Assembly: GCF_019565505.1 (NCBI RefSeq)
Contig: NZ_CP067378.1
Span: forward strand, 124,001-188,000
From: Flavobacterium davisii
Lineage (GTDB): Bacteria; Bacteroidota; Bacteroidia; Flavobacteriales; Flavobacteriaceae
Reading direction: 5' to 3'
DNA: 64,000 nucleotides
Part shown: positions 39,895 to 49,759 of the stretch, piece after piece
Layout of the letters: each line of letters begins with the position of its first letter
Numbering within the stretch: position 1 is the first letter of the stretch
Notes under the pieces: generated by a model
The model's input: the letters and a program-made list of their open reading frames with translations, nothing else
Databases searched by the model: none
Told to the model about the DNA's origin: nothing
Position numbers and translations under genes: made by a program

Positions 39895-40806
39895 ATGGAA
39901 GAAAAGAATCCTCTTGTCACTATTATTTGCTTATGTTATAATCATGCTTCTTTTGTAAGTAAAGCCTTAGATTCTGTCATTCATCAATCTTATAAAAATA
40001 TTGAATTACTAATTGCAGATGATGCCAGTCAGGATGATTCAGTAGAAGTAATTAAAAAATGGATAACCAAATATCCGCATGTATTTTTTATAGCTAACAA
40101 AACTAACTTAGGAAATACAAAAACCTTTAATAATCTCTTTAAACAAGCAAAAGGAAAATACATTATTGATTTAGCAGCTGATGATGTTTTAACCTTAGAT
40201 TGTGTAAAAAAACAAGTCGAAACTTTTTCAAATACAACTTATAAGAATTTGGCATTAGTTTATGGAAATTTAGAAATTATTGACGAAAAGGACAATCATT
40301 TGGACTATTATTATCCTGTAAATACTTATAAAAAAGTAATTAAACAACCTCCTTCAGGATTTATATATATTTCTCTTTTAGCTGGAGAGGAAAAAATGTG
40401 TTCTGTTTCATCTATGATAAAATCAGATATACTAAAATCATTAGGAGGTTACGATGAGTCATTAGCTTATGAAGATTTTGATATATGGATAAGAGCTTCT
40501 AAAAAATTTGACTTTGAATTTATTGATGAAATTCTGGTACAAAAAAGAGAATTAAATAATTCTATGTACCAATATTTTTTCAAAAAACACAATACTTTTT
40601 CTAAACGTTTAAACAATTCCACCTATAAGATTTTAATTAAAGCTTTTAAACAAAATACAACAAAAAAAGAAAATACAGCTATGTTAAAAAGAGTTCATTA
40701 TGAAATAGTTTTAAATTTCAAAAATGGCAATTATTTTCTTTGTTTTCAACTACTTATTTTAAAGCTAAAAATTCATTTAAAATTTTTACCTCAAATTAGG
40801 CATTAA
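39895..40806 (+). CDS. Glycosyltransferase family 2
   Basis: 303 aa: PLVTIICLCYNHASFVSKALDSV, ELLIADDASQDDSVEVI, NLGNTKTFNNLFKQAKG, then IDLAADDVLTLD as DxD-type site and GGYDESLAYEDFDIWIRAS for the acceptor side. Intact GT-A domain with a basic C-terminal tail. Last gene of the local GT group. The donor sugar cannot be told from sequence; the nearby fdtA suggests a 3-amino-6-deoxyhexose may be among the sugars used. Confidence 0.88.
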   Translation: MEEKNPLVTIICLCYNHASFVSKALDSVIHQSYKNIELLIADDASQDDSVEVIKKWITKYPHVFFIANKTNLGNTKTFNNLFKQAKGKYIIDLAADDVLTLDCVKKQVETFSNTTYKNLALVYGNLEIIDEKDNHLDYYYPVNTYKKVIKQPPSGFIYISLLAGEEKMCSVSSMIKSDILKSLGGYDESLAYEDFDIWIRASKKFDFEFIDEILVQKRELNNSMYQYFFKKHNTFSKRLNNSTYKILIKAFKQNTTKKENTAMLKRVHYEIVLNFKNGNYFLCFQLLILKLKIHLKFLPQIRH

Positions 40807-40907
40807 ACTCGAACAAAATGAATTGATGAAGTCAATCTATTCGCCTAATCTGATTTAAAAAATATTATCTAAAGTTGATTAAATTCAATTCAGAACTTCT
40901 AGCTTTT

Positions 40908-42041
40908 TTATCTTATCAAATGAGGTACAAAACGAGAGGTATTATCGGTTATTAAAGATCTCGATTCTCTTATCCCAATACCTGCTGGTTCTTGTCCTAT
41001 AATCCAACTGCCTATTAAAGGATAATTATCATAAAAATCAGGTAGCTCTGCCAATTCTTGATATATAAAGCCTTCTTCTCCATATTCTCCTTGTGTACTC
41101 GTTAACAAAATCCCGTTTTTAATTAATTTTACATTTGCGCCTTCTCTTGATAAAATAGGTTTTTCGCACCAAGAAGTTAATTCTTTAGGTGAATCAAAAT
41201 AACTAGCTAACAAATATTCATGATTGGGATATAGTTCCCATAAGATAGGTAATAATGCTTTATTAGACAATAGCATTTTCCAGCTGGGTTCTATCCAAAA
41301 TGTTTTATTTTTATCTATTATTATATTTTTTCCAAATTCTTCATTAACCATCCATTCATAAGGATATAACTTAAAAATAGAAGCAATACTACTATCTTTA
41401 TCATCAACAAAAATTTGATTATAGCTATCCCATCCCAACTGATCTATAGATGTATAATGCGTGTCTAGCCCTGCTTGCATCGCACAATCTTGTAAATAAC
41501 GTACCGTTGTTATGTCTTCTAAAGAATCAGGTACGCTGGTAAAATGCAATTTAGAGCCTTTTAAATAAGGTTTTACATAGTCCCAATAAGCAATTAGTTT
41601 TTCATGAATAGAGTTAAATTGATCACAATACGGATAACATTCTTGTAACCAAAACCACTGTACAATACTAGCTTCAAATAAAGATGTAGGTGTATCGGCA
41701 TTAAACTCCAACATTTTTAATTTACCATTTTTATAACAAAAATCAAAACGTCCGTAAATGGAAGGATCTTCATTTTCCCAAGTTCTTTTTATATGTGGTA
41801 TAAACCAACTAGGAATATGAAATTTATGGAATAAATTACGTTCAATTACGTATTCCACAACATGTAAACACATTTCCCATAATTGAGCTGTAGCATTTTC
41901 AATTCTGGTAATTTCATCTATAGAAAATTCATAAAATACAGATTCATCCCAATATTTTTCTCCTATAGAATGAAAATTAAAACCCAATTTTTCTACCTTT
42001 ATTTTCCAATCAGTTCTTGGAGAAATTGCTATTCTATTCAT
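40908..42041 (-). CDS. Glutathionylspermidine synthase-like ATP-grasp ligase (YgiC/YjfC type)
   Basis: 377 aa from the ATG at 42041 (MNRIAISPRTDW); a TTG 30 bp upstream is less likely. Family motifs: YGRFDFCYKNGKLKMLEFNADTPTS, EPSWKMLLSNKALLPILW, LSREGANVKL, and the end IGSWIIGQEPAGIGIRESRSLIT. The amidase half of E. coli Gsp is absent, so it is the synthetase-only form found as YgiC/YjfC. It probably ligates an amine or peptide to a carboxylate with ATP. Two small lipoprotein genes lie just upstream in the same direction, as ygiB precedes ygiC. Confidence 0.9.
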   Translation of the reverse strand: MNRIAISPRTDWKIKVEKLGFNFHSIGEKYWDESVFYEFSIDEITRIENATAQLWEMCLHVVEYVIERNLFHKFHIPSWFIPHIKRTWENEDPSIYGRFDFCYKNGKLKMLEFNADTPTSLFEASIVQWFWLQECYPYCDQFNSIHEKLIAYWDYVKPYLKGSKLHFTSVPDSLEDITTVRYLQDCAMQAGLDTHYTSIDQLGWDSYNQIFVDDKDSSIASIFKLYPYEWMVNEEFGKNIIIDKNKTFWIEPSWKMLLSNKALLPILWELYPNHEYLLASYFDSPKELTSWCEKPILSREGANVKLIKNGILLTSTQGEYGEEGFIYQELAELPDFYDNYPLIGSWIIGQEPAGIGIRESRSLITDNTSRFVPHLIR

Positions 42042-42153
42042 TTTAATTCGCTCTGTTTTTAATTCTTGCAATTCTTTAATTCGTTATAATAAAATATCGT
42101 AACACAGAATTTAAGTGGTTATATGTAAACTTAAAATTTGAATAAATATAATT

Positions 42154-42485
42154 TTAAGATGATACGTGAAAACTAGAATGTCCAAAACCTCCTCTACTTA
42201 CACTACCTTTACTACTATTATGTCCTACATTTGAGCTATAATGTATGCCATCTGAATAATAACCAGTTCGTCTTGAATATTTACCTGAGCCTCCTGATAA
42301 ACTATAAGCTCTAAAAGCATGATAGGAATGTTGAGGCTGTTCGCTTTTAGTATAAACTGCTGTAGTATCTGAACGTAAATAAACTTTTCTTCCAGTTCCT
42401 CCTCCTTCCCATTCTTCCTCTTTTTACCACAGGCAGCTGTAATAGTTGCCACCAATACTAAATTAATAATACTCGACTTTTTCAT
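42154..42485 (-). CDS. Small Ser/Gly/His-rich lipoprotein with SRGGFG tail, YgiB-like context (frameshifted)
   Basis: Lipoprotein signal MKKSSIINLVLVATITAAC. One A is missing at about 42421-42427. The repaired 110-aa protein has EEEWEGGGTGRKVYLRSD, SYHAFRAYSLSGGSGKYS, GYYSDGIHYSS, and ends SVSRGGFGHSSFHVSS. The unrepaired frame ends at 42225 with a meaningless tail. The SRGGFG near the C terminus recalls YgiB/DUF1190 proteins, also partners of YgiC-type ligases. It starts directly at the stop of the upstream lipoprotein gene. Confidence 0.75.
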
Positions 42486-42794
42486 TTATTTTGCTGTAAA
42501 ATATATTTCATACTCTTTTTTTCCCTTTACAATTTTACCTTCTTCATCCTCTTCCTCATATTCTCCTAATGCTGGTACTGTATCTTTATAAACGATTTCT
42601 TTACTCAAATTTCCTTTTGACCAAACTTTGTGCTTAGTAATAACGAGATCTCTTTCGCTATCAATATGTTCAATAGTCATTTCTGTTTCAACAGATCCTT
42701 CTTTATCTACTTCTGTTACTACGTCTTCTTTATAATCATAACAATTAGACATAAGAAAACTTAATGCCAATAAAGCAATTACTTTTTTATACAT
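42486..42794 (-). CDS. Small acidic lipoprotein upstream of the ATP-grasp gene
   Basis: 102 aa: signal MYKKVIALLALSFLMSNC, then a charged, beta-rich domain (VVTEVDKEGSVETEMTIEHID, DLVITKHKVWSKGNLSKEIVYKD) and an acidic stretch GEYEEEDEEGKIVKGKK. I do not recognise a family. It is the first gene of the lipoprotein-lipoprotein-ATP-grasp operon with no gap to the next gene, so it probably works with them at the cell surface. Confidence 0.75.
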   Translation of the reverse strand: MYKKVIALLALSFLMSNCYDYKEDVVTEVDKEGSVETEMTIEHIDSERDLVITKHKVWSKGNLSKEIVYKDTVPALGEYEEEDEEGKIVKGKKEYEIYFTAK

Positions 42795-42930
42795 TTTTAA
42801 TATTAATTTTATTATATTCTTATAGTATGCCCTATTAGGCGTACTTTTTTTGTTACAGTAAAAGATTCCTAAGAAAGAAAGAAATAATTAGTCATTATTC
42901 ATTAAGCTATTTAGAAAAAAAATGAATCTA

Positions 42931-42962
42931 AAAAAACCGTCTCAAATTTAGTATTGAAACGG
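42931..42962 (-). terminator. Intrinsic terminator of the pyrG-yidC operon
   Basis: On the minus strand CCGTTTCAA (42962-42954) pairs with TTGAGACGG (42945-42937), one mismatch, followed by a run of six Ts. Confidence 0.75.
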
Positions 42963-42997
42963 CTTATTTTAAAAGCTTACTATAGCTAATATTTTTT

Positions 42998-44878
42998 TTA
43001 TTTTCTTTTCTTTTCTTCTTGTTGTTTTTGAGCTTGTTCCATCGCTTCTTGTAATTTTTGTTGGAACTTACCGGTTTTTTAGGTTCTTTTTGTTTATTTT
43101 CTTGTATTTGTGCATGAATTTTTGCATCATCTACTAAGAATTTTTTAATATAAAACATTAGACCTAAAGTCATTAAGTTTGAAAATAAGTTATACAAACT
43201 TAAACCTGAACCGTAATTATTAAAAAATATCAACATCATAATAGGTGAAATCCAAATCATCATCTTCATGATTCCTGCCATATCAGGCATCCCTTCTTGT
43301 GGTGGTGCTGACATAGCTTGATCTCCTGTTGTATATTTCATATAAAAGAAAATAGCAATGGCCGCTAAAATTGGAAATAAACTAATATGATCTCCATACA
43401 AAGGAACGTTAAATGGTAACTTAGCTATTAAATCATACGATGATAAATCTTTAGCCCATAAAAACCCTTGTTGCCTTAATTGAATAGCAGATGGAAAAAA
43501 CTGGAAAGAAGCGTACATGAAAGGCAATTGAATTAAAGCGGGTATACATCCTGCCATAGGGTTTACACCTGCTTTATTATACAGTTTCATTGTTTCCTGC
43601 TGCTTTTTCATTGGATCTTTAGAAAACTTCTCATTTATCTCATTCATTTCTGGTCGCAATACTTTCATTTTGGCTTGTGACAAGAATGATTTATAAGTAA
43701 AAGGAGACATTGTTAATTTGATCAAAACTGTAAATAGGATAATAGCAATACCGTAAGGTAAGAAAGTACTCATTAACCCAAACAATGGTACAAATATAAA
43801 TTTGTTAATCCATCCAAAAATCCCCCAACCTAATGGTATAATTTCATCTAAATTACGATCATAAGTATTTAAAATTTTATAATCTGAAGGACCATAATAC
43901 CAGTTCATTTTATAATCTAACTCTCCATTTGTATAAGCTAGTGGTAACACCGCTCCAAACTTTTTAGTAAAAGTAGTGTCTACCGCAGCATCTTTTACTA
44001 AATTTTGGGTTGATAATTTAGCTGTTTTAATAGGTGTTCTAGTTAATAATATAGAAGAGAAAAAATGTTGCTTAAAAGCCACATAGGTTAAATCTGAAAT
44101 ACTTTCTTCTTCATCCGATTGATTTAAATAATTATCTTTTCCTGATTCGTATTCATATACTACTTCTGTATAACGATTCTCGTAACTTACGCTTTTTTCA
44201 TTACGATAAGTTTTCAAATCCCAAATTAAGTTAGCAGGAGTTGAGGTATTAAATACAGTCGCTAAACCTTGTGAATGTACATCAAAATCTAACATATAAT
44301 CGTTAGGTTTTAAAACATACTTATACTCTAAATAAGCATCTTGAGATGTTTTCAAACGCATTGACAGTACTTGATTAGCCCCTACTTTCGTTAAAATAGG
44401 CTCAAAAAACAAGTCTTTTGTATTCAAATTCTTACCTTCTTTTGTTTGAAAAGTTAAGTTAAGTTGTGCGTTATTATTTTTTATTAACTGCACTAATGGC
44501 CCCTTTTCATCTATCGATTTGAAATTTTTTAAAGTAGCATCTACAATATATCCTCCTTTGTTAGCAATTTTTAAACTTACTAATTCATTTTCTAAGGTTG
44601 TATAGGCTTCTTTTGCTGAAGGCAAGGTTGCTGAATAAGCAAAGCTTCCTAATGTCGCTTTTAAAGCTGCTGTAACTTTAGTAGAGTCAACTCCTACAGC
44701 AATTAAATCTGTTGTTTTAGCTAATTTTTGTTTTGTTTTTACTATTTTTTTCTTTTTTAGCTTTTTCAGCATCAATTTCCGCTTGTGTGGGTTGATTTTT
44801 GTACATTATCCACATCATAATACCGAAAATTAACGTAAATCCGATAATCGAATTAAGGTCTAACTTTTTTTCTTCCAT
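42998..44878 (-). CDS. yidC: Membrane protein insertase YidC (frameshifted at both ends)
   Basis: Inserts and folds inner-membrane proteins with or without Sec. From the ATG at 44878, MEEKKLDLNSIIGFTLIFGIMM is the N-terminal helix. After one extra A at about 44743-44751 the main frame holds the periplasmic beta domain and the 60KD_IMP core (IILFTVLIKLTMSPFTYKSF, LRPEMNEINEKFS, GVNPMAGCIPALIQLPFMYASF). One missing G at 43071-43074 shifts the tail; repair gives GKFQQKLQEAMEQAQ and a stop at 42998. Repaired length is 626 aa. Downstream of pyrG, probably co-transcribed. Confidence 0.95.
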
Positions 44879-44949
44879 TTCCTTTTTAGTTCAGCGTTTA
44901 AAATTCGGAAAGTTGAATATTTTAAATACATTCAACATTTTACTTTAAA

Positions 44950-46587
<1,638 letters not shown>

Positions 46588-46598
46588 TTAAAACCGCG

Positions 46599-46630
46599 CA
46601 AAAATACAATTATTTAGTATGAAATTCCAA
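46599..46630 (-). promoter_or_regulatory. pyrG promoter
   Basis: Minus-strand TATTTTTG (46606-46599) with TTG (46630-46628) 21 bp further upstream gives a full TTG-N21-TAnnTTTG promoter. The leader to the pyrG start is about 35 nt of ACA-rich sequence. Confidence 0.65.
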
Positions 46631-46704
46631 TTTAGCAATCACAAAAAAAATAAATTTCAATTGTGTTCAAAAGCAAATTCGTTTAGACTCCTAAAATCAG
46701 GTAC

Positions 46705-46929
46705 TTATTTTTTAGGGAAATTTCGCTGAATATTACGAACCAACTCTTCGAGCCCATTCAGTTTCAGTTCATATATTAAATCAAGCTGTTGCCCTAACAA
46801 TCCATTAGGGAAACCTTTTTGCTTATACCATACTATGTAATGTTCTGGTAAATCAATCAGATAACGCCCTTCATATTTTCCAAAAGGCATTTTAGTATGG
46901 GCTAATTTTATAAGATGTTCTTGGTTCAT
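46705..46929 (-). CDS. DUF3820 family protein
   Basis: 74 aa, small cytosolic protein. MPFGKYEGRYLIDLPEHYIVW and KGFPNGLLGQQLDLIYELKLNGLE match the DUF3820 family, the putative quorum-sensing-regulated/exonuclease-associated small domain common in Bacteroidota and Proteobacteria. No catalytic residues are obvious. It sits alone upstream of pyrG on the same strand, with 140 bp and the pyrG promoter between. Function unknown. Confidence 0.88.
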   Translation of the reverse strand: MNQEHLIKLAHTKMPFGKYEGRYLIDLPEHYIVWYKQKGFPNGLLGQQLDLIYELKLNGLEELVRNIQRNFPKK

Positions 46930-47074
46930 TAAATTTCAAATTCTTTAATCAAAACCTATCATTTACAACTAAAGAATATTAAAAATCTTATTGTTATGTT
47001 ATTGTTAATCTTCTAATCGAAATAAAAAACAAGGTTGATTTATAACTATTCTTGTTTTTATCTTTTGTTAACAA

Positions 47075-47105
47075 TAACCCCCAATTTTTAAAAATCTGGG
47101 GGTTA
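47075..47105. terminator. Strong bidirectional-type terminator after OsmC gene
   Basis: TAACCCCCA (47075-47083) pairs with TGGGGGTTA (47097-47105); the inner ATTTTTAAAAAT also self-pairs. It lies 55 bp beyond the OsmC stop. Confidence 0.75.
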
Positions 47106-47159
47106 CTCTTAACCCTTTTATTGCATATCTTTTTTTACTGAATTATTTCCAATTAAAAA

Positions 47160-47546
47160 CTATTTCTTTTTAATATCGGGATGTAAACTATGAAAAACAG
47201 GACAATTCATGGCAGTACGTTCCAAAATAGTTTTTGTTTTTTCATCTGGATTTATAGACATTGAAAAAACTATATGTATTTCAGCAATACGTCTAGGTTC
47301 TGTTCCCATTATTTTCGTTACTTCTGCTGTAGAATCTAATAGATCCAATGTCATTTCTTTTGCTTTAATTGCCATAATAGTAAGTATACAAGAAGCTAAA
47401 GCGTTAGCTACTATATCCGTTGGAGAAAATGCTTCTCCCTTACCATGATTATCTATTGGAGCATCTGAAAGTATTTCAGTACCTGAATTTAAATGAATTG
47501 AAGAGGTACGTAATTCCCCTAAATAAGTTACTTTAGAAGTTGCCAT
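47160..47546 (-). CDS. OsmC family protein (YhfA-like)
   Basis: 128 aa. The OsmC/Ohr fold is recognised by EAFSPTDIVANALASCILTIMAIKA (Cys53) and TAMNCPVFHSLHPDI (Cys115). Unlike the true Ohr at 1278 it lacks CPYSNATRGN and has the shorter YhfA-like form. Thiol peroxidase activity is plausible but substrate unknown. Its start codon overlaps the stop of the LysM protein gene by one base, so the two are translationally coupled. Confidence 0.9.
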   Translation of the reverse strand: MATSKVTYLGELRTSSIHLNSGTEILSDAPIDNHGKGEAFSPTDIVANALASCILTIMAIKAKEMTLDLLDSTAEVTKIMGTEPRRIAEIHIVFSMSINPDEKTKTILERTAMNCPVFHSLHPDIKKK

Positions 47547-49462
47547 TAATTTGCTTGCTTAATTGTTAAATCGGTATCGTAATATAAAATATAAATTCCT
47601 TTATTATAAAACCCTCCTTCTGGATTGGATTGGTAATCAAATCTACTTTCTGCTTGTTCTGTACTATTATCATTAGCCGTATCTGCAAAAGGTTTTTCTT
47701 GTATAAGTCGTAAAAGTGTATCAAATGTTACATCAAATCCTCTAATAGCAAATGTATTGGGATTGATTTTATTTTTTCTTTTATATTGATTTTCGAAATT
47801 TTGATATTCTTTAGAGGTATTTACTCTATATTGAGAAGGATAGTGCATTTTTAATTTCGTTAATCTATTCATTTGAATTTCTTCAAAATCAAGGGCTTCA
47901 TTTTCTCCTAAAATAACCAATTTTATATCAAATTGTTTTTGTAAAGCTAAAAGATTAGTTGTAATAGATAAAATTAAATTTGTTTTTTCTGTCTCCATTA
48001 CTACATAATTTGTTTTGCCCGCAACTAATAATGACTTCAAATGAGAAACTTCCAAAACACCTGTATCTGAAACATTTACAAATTTAGTTTCTTTATAATT
48101 TTCTTGTATATATTGCTTTGCTGATTGTTTTTTAGGATCTACTATTGCTATAATATTTCCATTTTTTGATCGCATAAAATCAAACATGGCTCTTTTAATA
48201 TCTTCTGACAAAGGAGTGGCTTGATAAAGATTAGGGAATTTTTTATCATAATCTTTAGATAATGGCGAAATAACAGGAACTGTTTCTAATATAGCGGCTA
48301 ATTTTTCAACATTATTTTGATAAAAAGGCCCTACAACAGCATCGTATGTTTTTAAATCATATTCATTTACCAAAGTAGGAATATTGGAAGAAGATCGTGT
48401 TTCATCTGAATCTAAAATGGTTACATCTACTTTTGCGCCTAATTTATTAATAGAATCTATCGCTATTAGAGCTCCTGAATAAAAATCTAATGTCATGTTT
48501 AGAAATTTATCTTTTTTAAGTCTTGATTTAGTAGAGTTAATAGTATCTTGATCTAATTTTGCAATATTAAAAGGTAACAAAAGAGCCATTTTTTTAGCCG
48601 TTACTGCTGAAATATTTTTTGTTAAATCAAAAATTTCTCTTTTTACTTCTCTCTTCTTAGAAATAGCTGGAATTTTTAATATCATGCCTTCTTTTAAACC
48701 TTCTTTTAAATCAGGATTCATCAGTATTAGTTCTTCTTGAGAGCATCCAAATTGATTCGTTAAACTATATAATGTTTCTTGTGCTTTTACTGTATAAGCT
48801 ATAGTGGCTCCTTTAGAAGTTTCTATTTTTTTTGTTTGATTAGGCTCTTCTATTTTGGATTTTATTACTTCTTTTGATTTATTTCCTTTGACCAATAAAA
48901 TTTGACCAATAATTAATTCTTTTTGCGCAATATCGGGATTTTTAGTTTCTAATTCCTCAACTGTAATACCATATTGTTTTGCTATTCCAAATTTTGTTTC
49001 TTTAGCTACAACAGTATGTTCTATAAGTATTTTTTGCTGTGCATTTATATTTTTAGATACAGATTTCAGCTCTCCTTTTACAGGAATTTTCAAAACTTCA
49101 TCCATCTTTAATCCATTTACAACTGTAGGATTAAGTTTTTCAATCTCGCTAAGTGTAACTTGGTATTTTTTTGCAATGCTAAATAAAGTTTCTCCTTCAA
49201 TTACGGTATGATTAATGGTTTTAAAAACCTCTTTTTTAATGGTTTCTTTTTTCTTTTTAACAGCTATAACTAATATCGTATTGTCTGTTATCTTTGTACG
49301 TGCATCAGGGTTTAAATCATAAATTTCAGAGGCTGATACTCCGTATTTCTGCGCTATTTGAGAAATACTCTCTCCTTTTATCACTTTGTGTTTGATCATA
49401 GCCACTTGAGCTGACACAAAATGTCCTCCTAAAATAAATAAAATCCCAAAAATTTTTTTCAT
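47546..49462 (-). CDS. LysM protein with periplasmic-binding-like C-terminal domain
   Basis: 638 aa, intact. Signal peptide (FGILFILGGHFVSAQ), then four LysM domains at roughly 23-67, 83-127, 146-190 and 222-268 (IKGESISQIAQKYGVSASEI; VIEGETLFSIAKKYQVTLSEI). From about 290 a type 1 periplasmic-binding/receptor fold: KMALLLPFNIAKLD, FYSGALIAIDSINKLGAKVDV, YDAVVGPFYQNNVEKLA, VPVISPLSKDYDKKFPN. LysM binds peptidoglycan; the C domain resembles amino-acid-binding or LpoA-like folds. It is 3' of a second LysM protein and coupled to OsmC. Confidence 0.88.
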   Translation of the reverse strand: MKKIFGILFILGGHFVSAQVAMIKHKVIKGESISQIAQKYGVSASEIYDLNPDARTKITDNTILVIAVKKKKETIKKEVFKTINHTVIEGETLFSIAKKYQVTLSEIEKLNPTVVNGLKMDEVLKIPVKGELKSVSKNINAQQKILIEHTVVAKETKFGIAKQYGITVEELETKNPDIAQKELIIGQILLVKGNKSKEVIKSKIEEPNQTKKIETSKGATIAYTVKAQETLYSLTNQFGCSQEELILMNPDLKEGLKEGMILKIPAISKKREVKREIFDLTKNISAVTAKKMALLLPFNIAKLDQDTINSTKSRLKKDKFLNMTLDFYSGALIAIDSINKLGAKVDVTILDSDETRSSSNIPTLVNEYDLKTYDAVVGPFYQNNVEKLAAILETVPVISPLSKDYDKKFPNLYQATPLSEDIKRAMFDFMRSKNGNIIAIVDPKKQSAKQYIQENYKETKFVNVSDTGVLEVSHLKSLLVAGKTNYVVMETEKTNLILSITTNLLALQKQFDIKLVILGENEALDFEEIQMNRLTKLKMHYPSQYRVNTSKEYQNFENQYKRKNKINPNTFAIRGFDVTFDTLLRLIQEKPFADTANDNSTEQAESRFDYQSNPEGGFYNKGIYILYYDTDLTIKQAN

Positions 49463-49759
49463 GTGTGTAAATTATATTTAGTGCAAGTTTAAAAAAAAAT
49501 TAAATATCAGATCTTAACAAAGTGAATAGATAAAATCAATTCATTGTTCCTAAAATGATTTTGAATCTAAAAAAATATACCGATTTTGTTCTTAATGTAG
49601 TGAAACTCTATTTTCAAAAAATTTCCCTCTATTTTTATCTTCTATATCTTTTCCTATTTATTATAAAATCTAACGCATTTACTTAATCAAATTATTATTA
49701 GAATTAGTATTTCACTACCAATCTTCGTTTTGAACTATCTCTTATTCAATTTTCTTAAT
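49463..49759. other. Spacer between the two LysM genes
   Basis: 297 bp, AT-rich. A short AAAATCTAACGCATT (around 49667) recalls the MITE-like termini. No gene. Confidence 0.4.
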
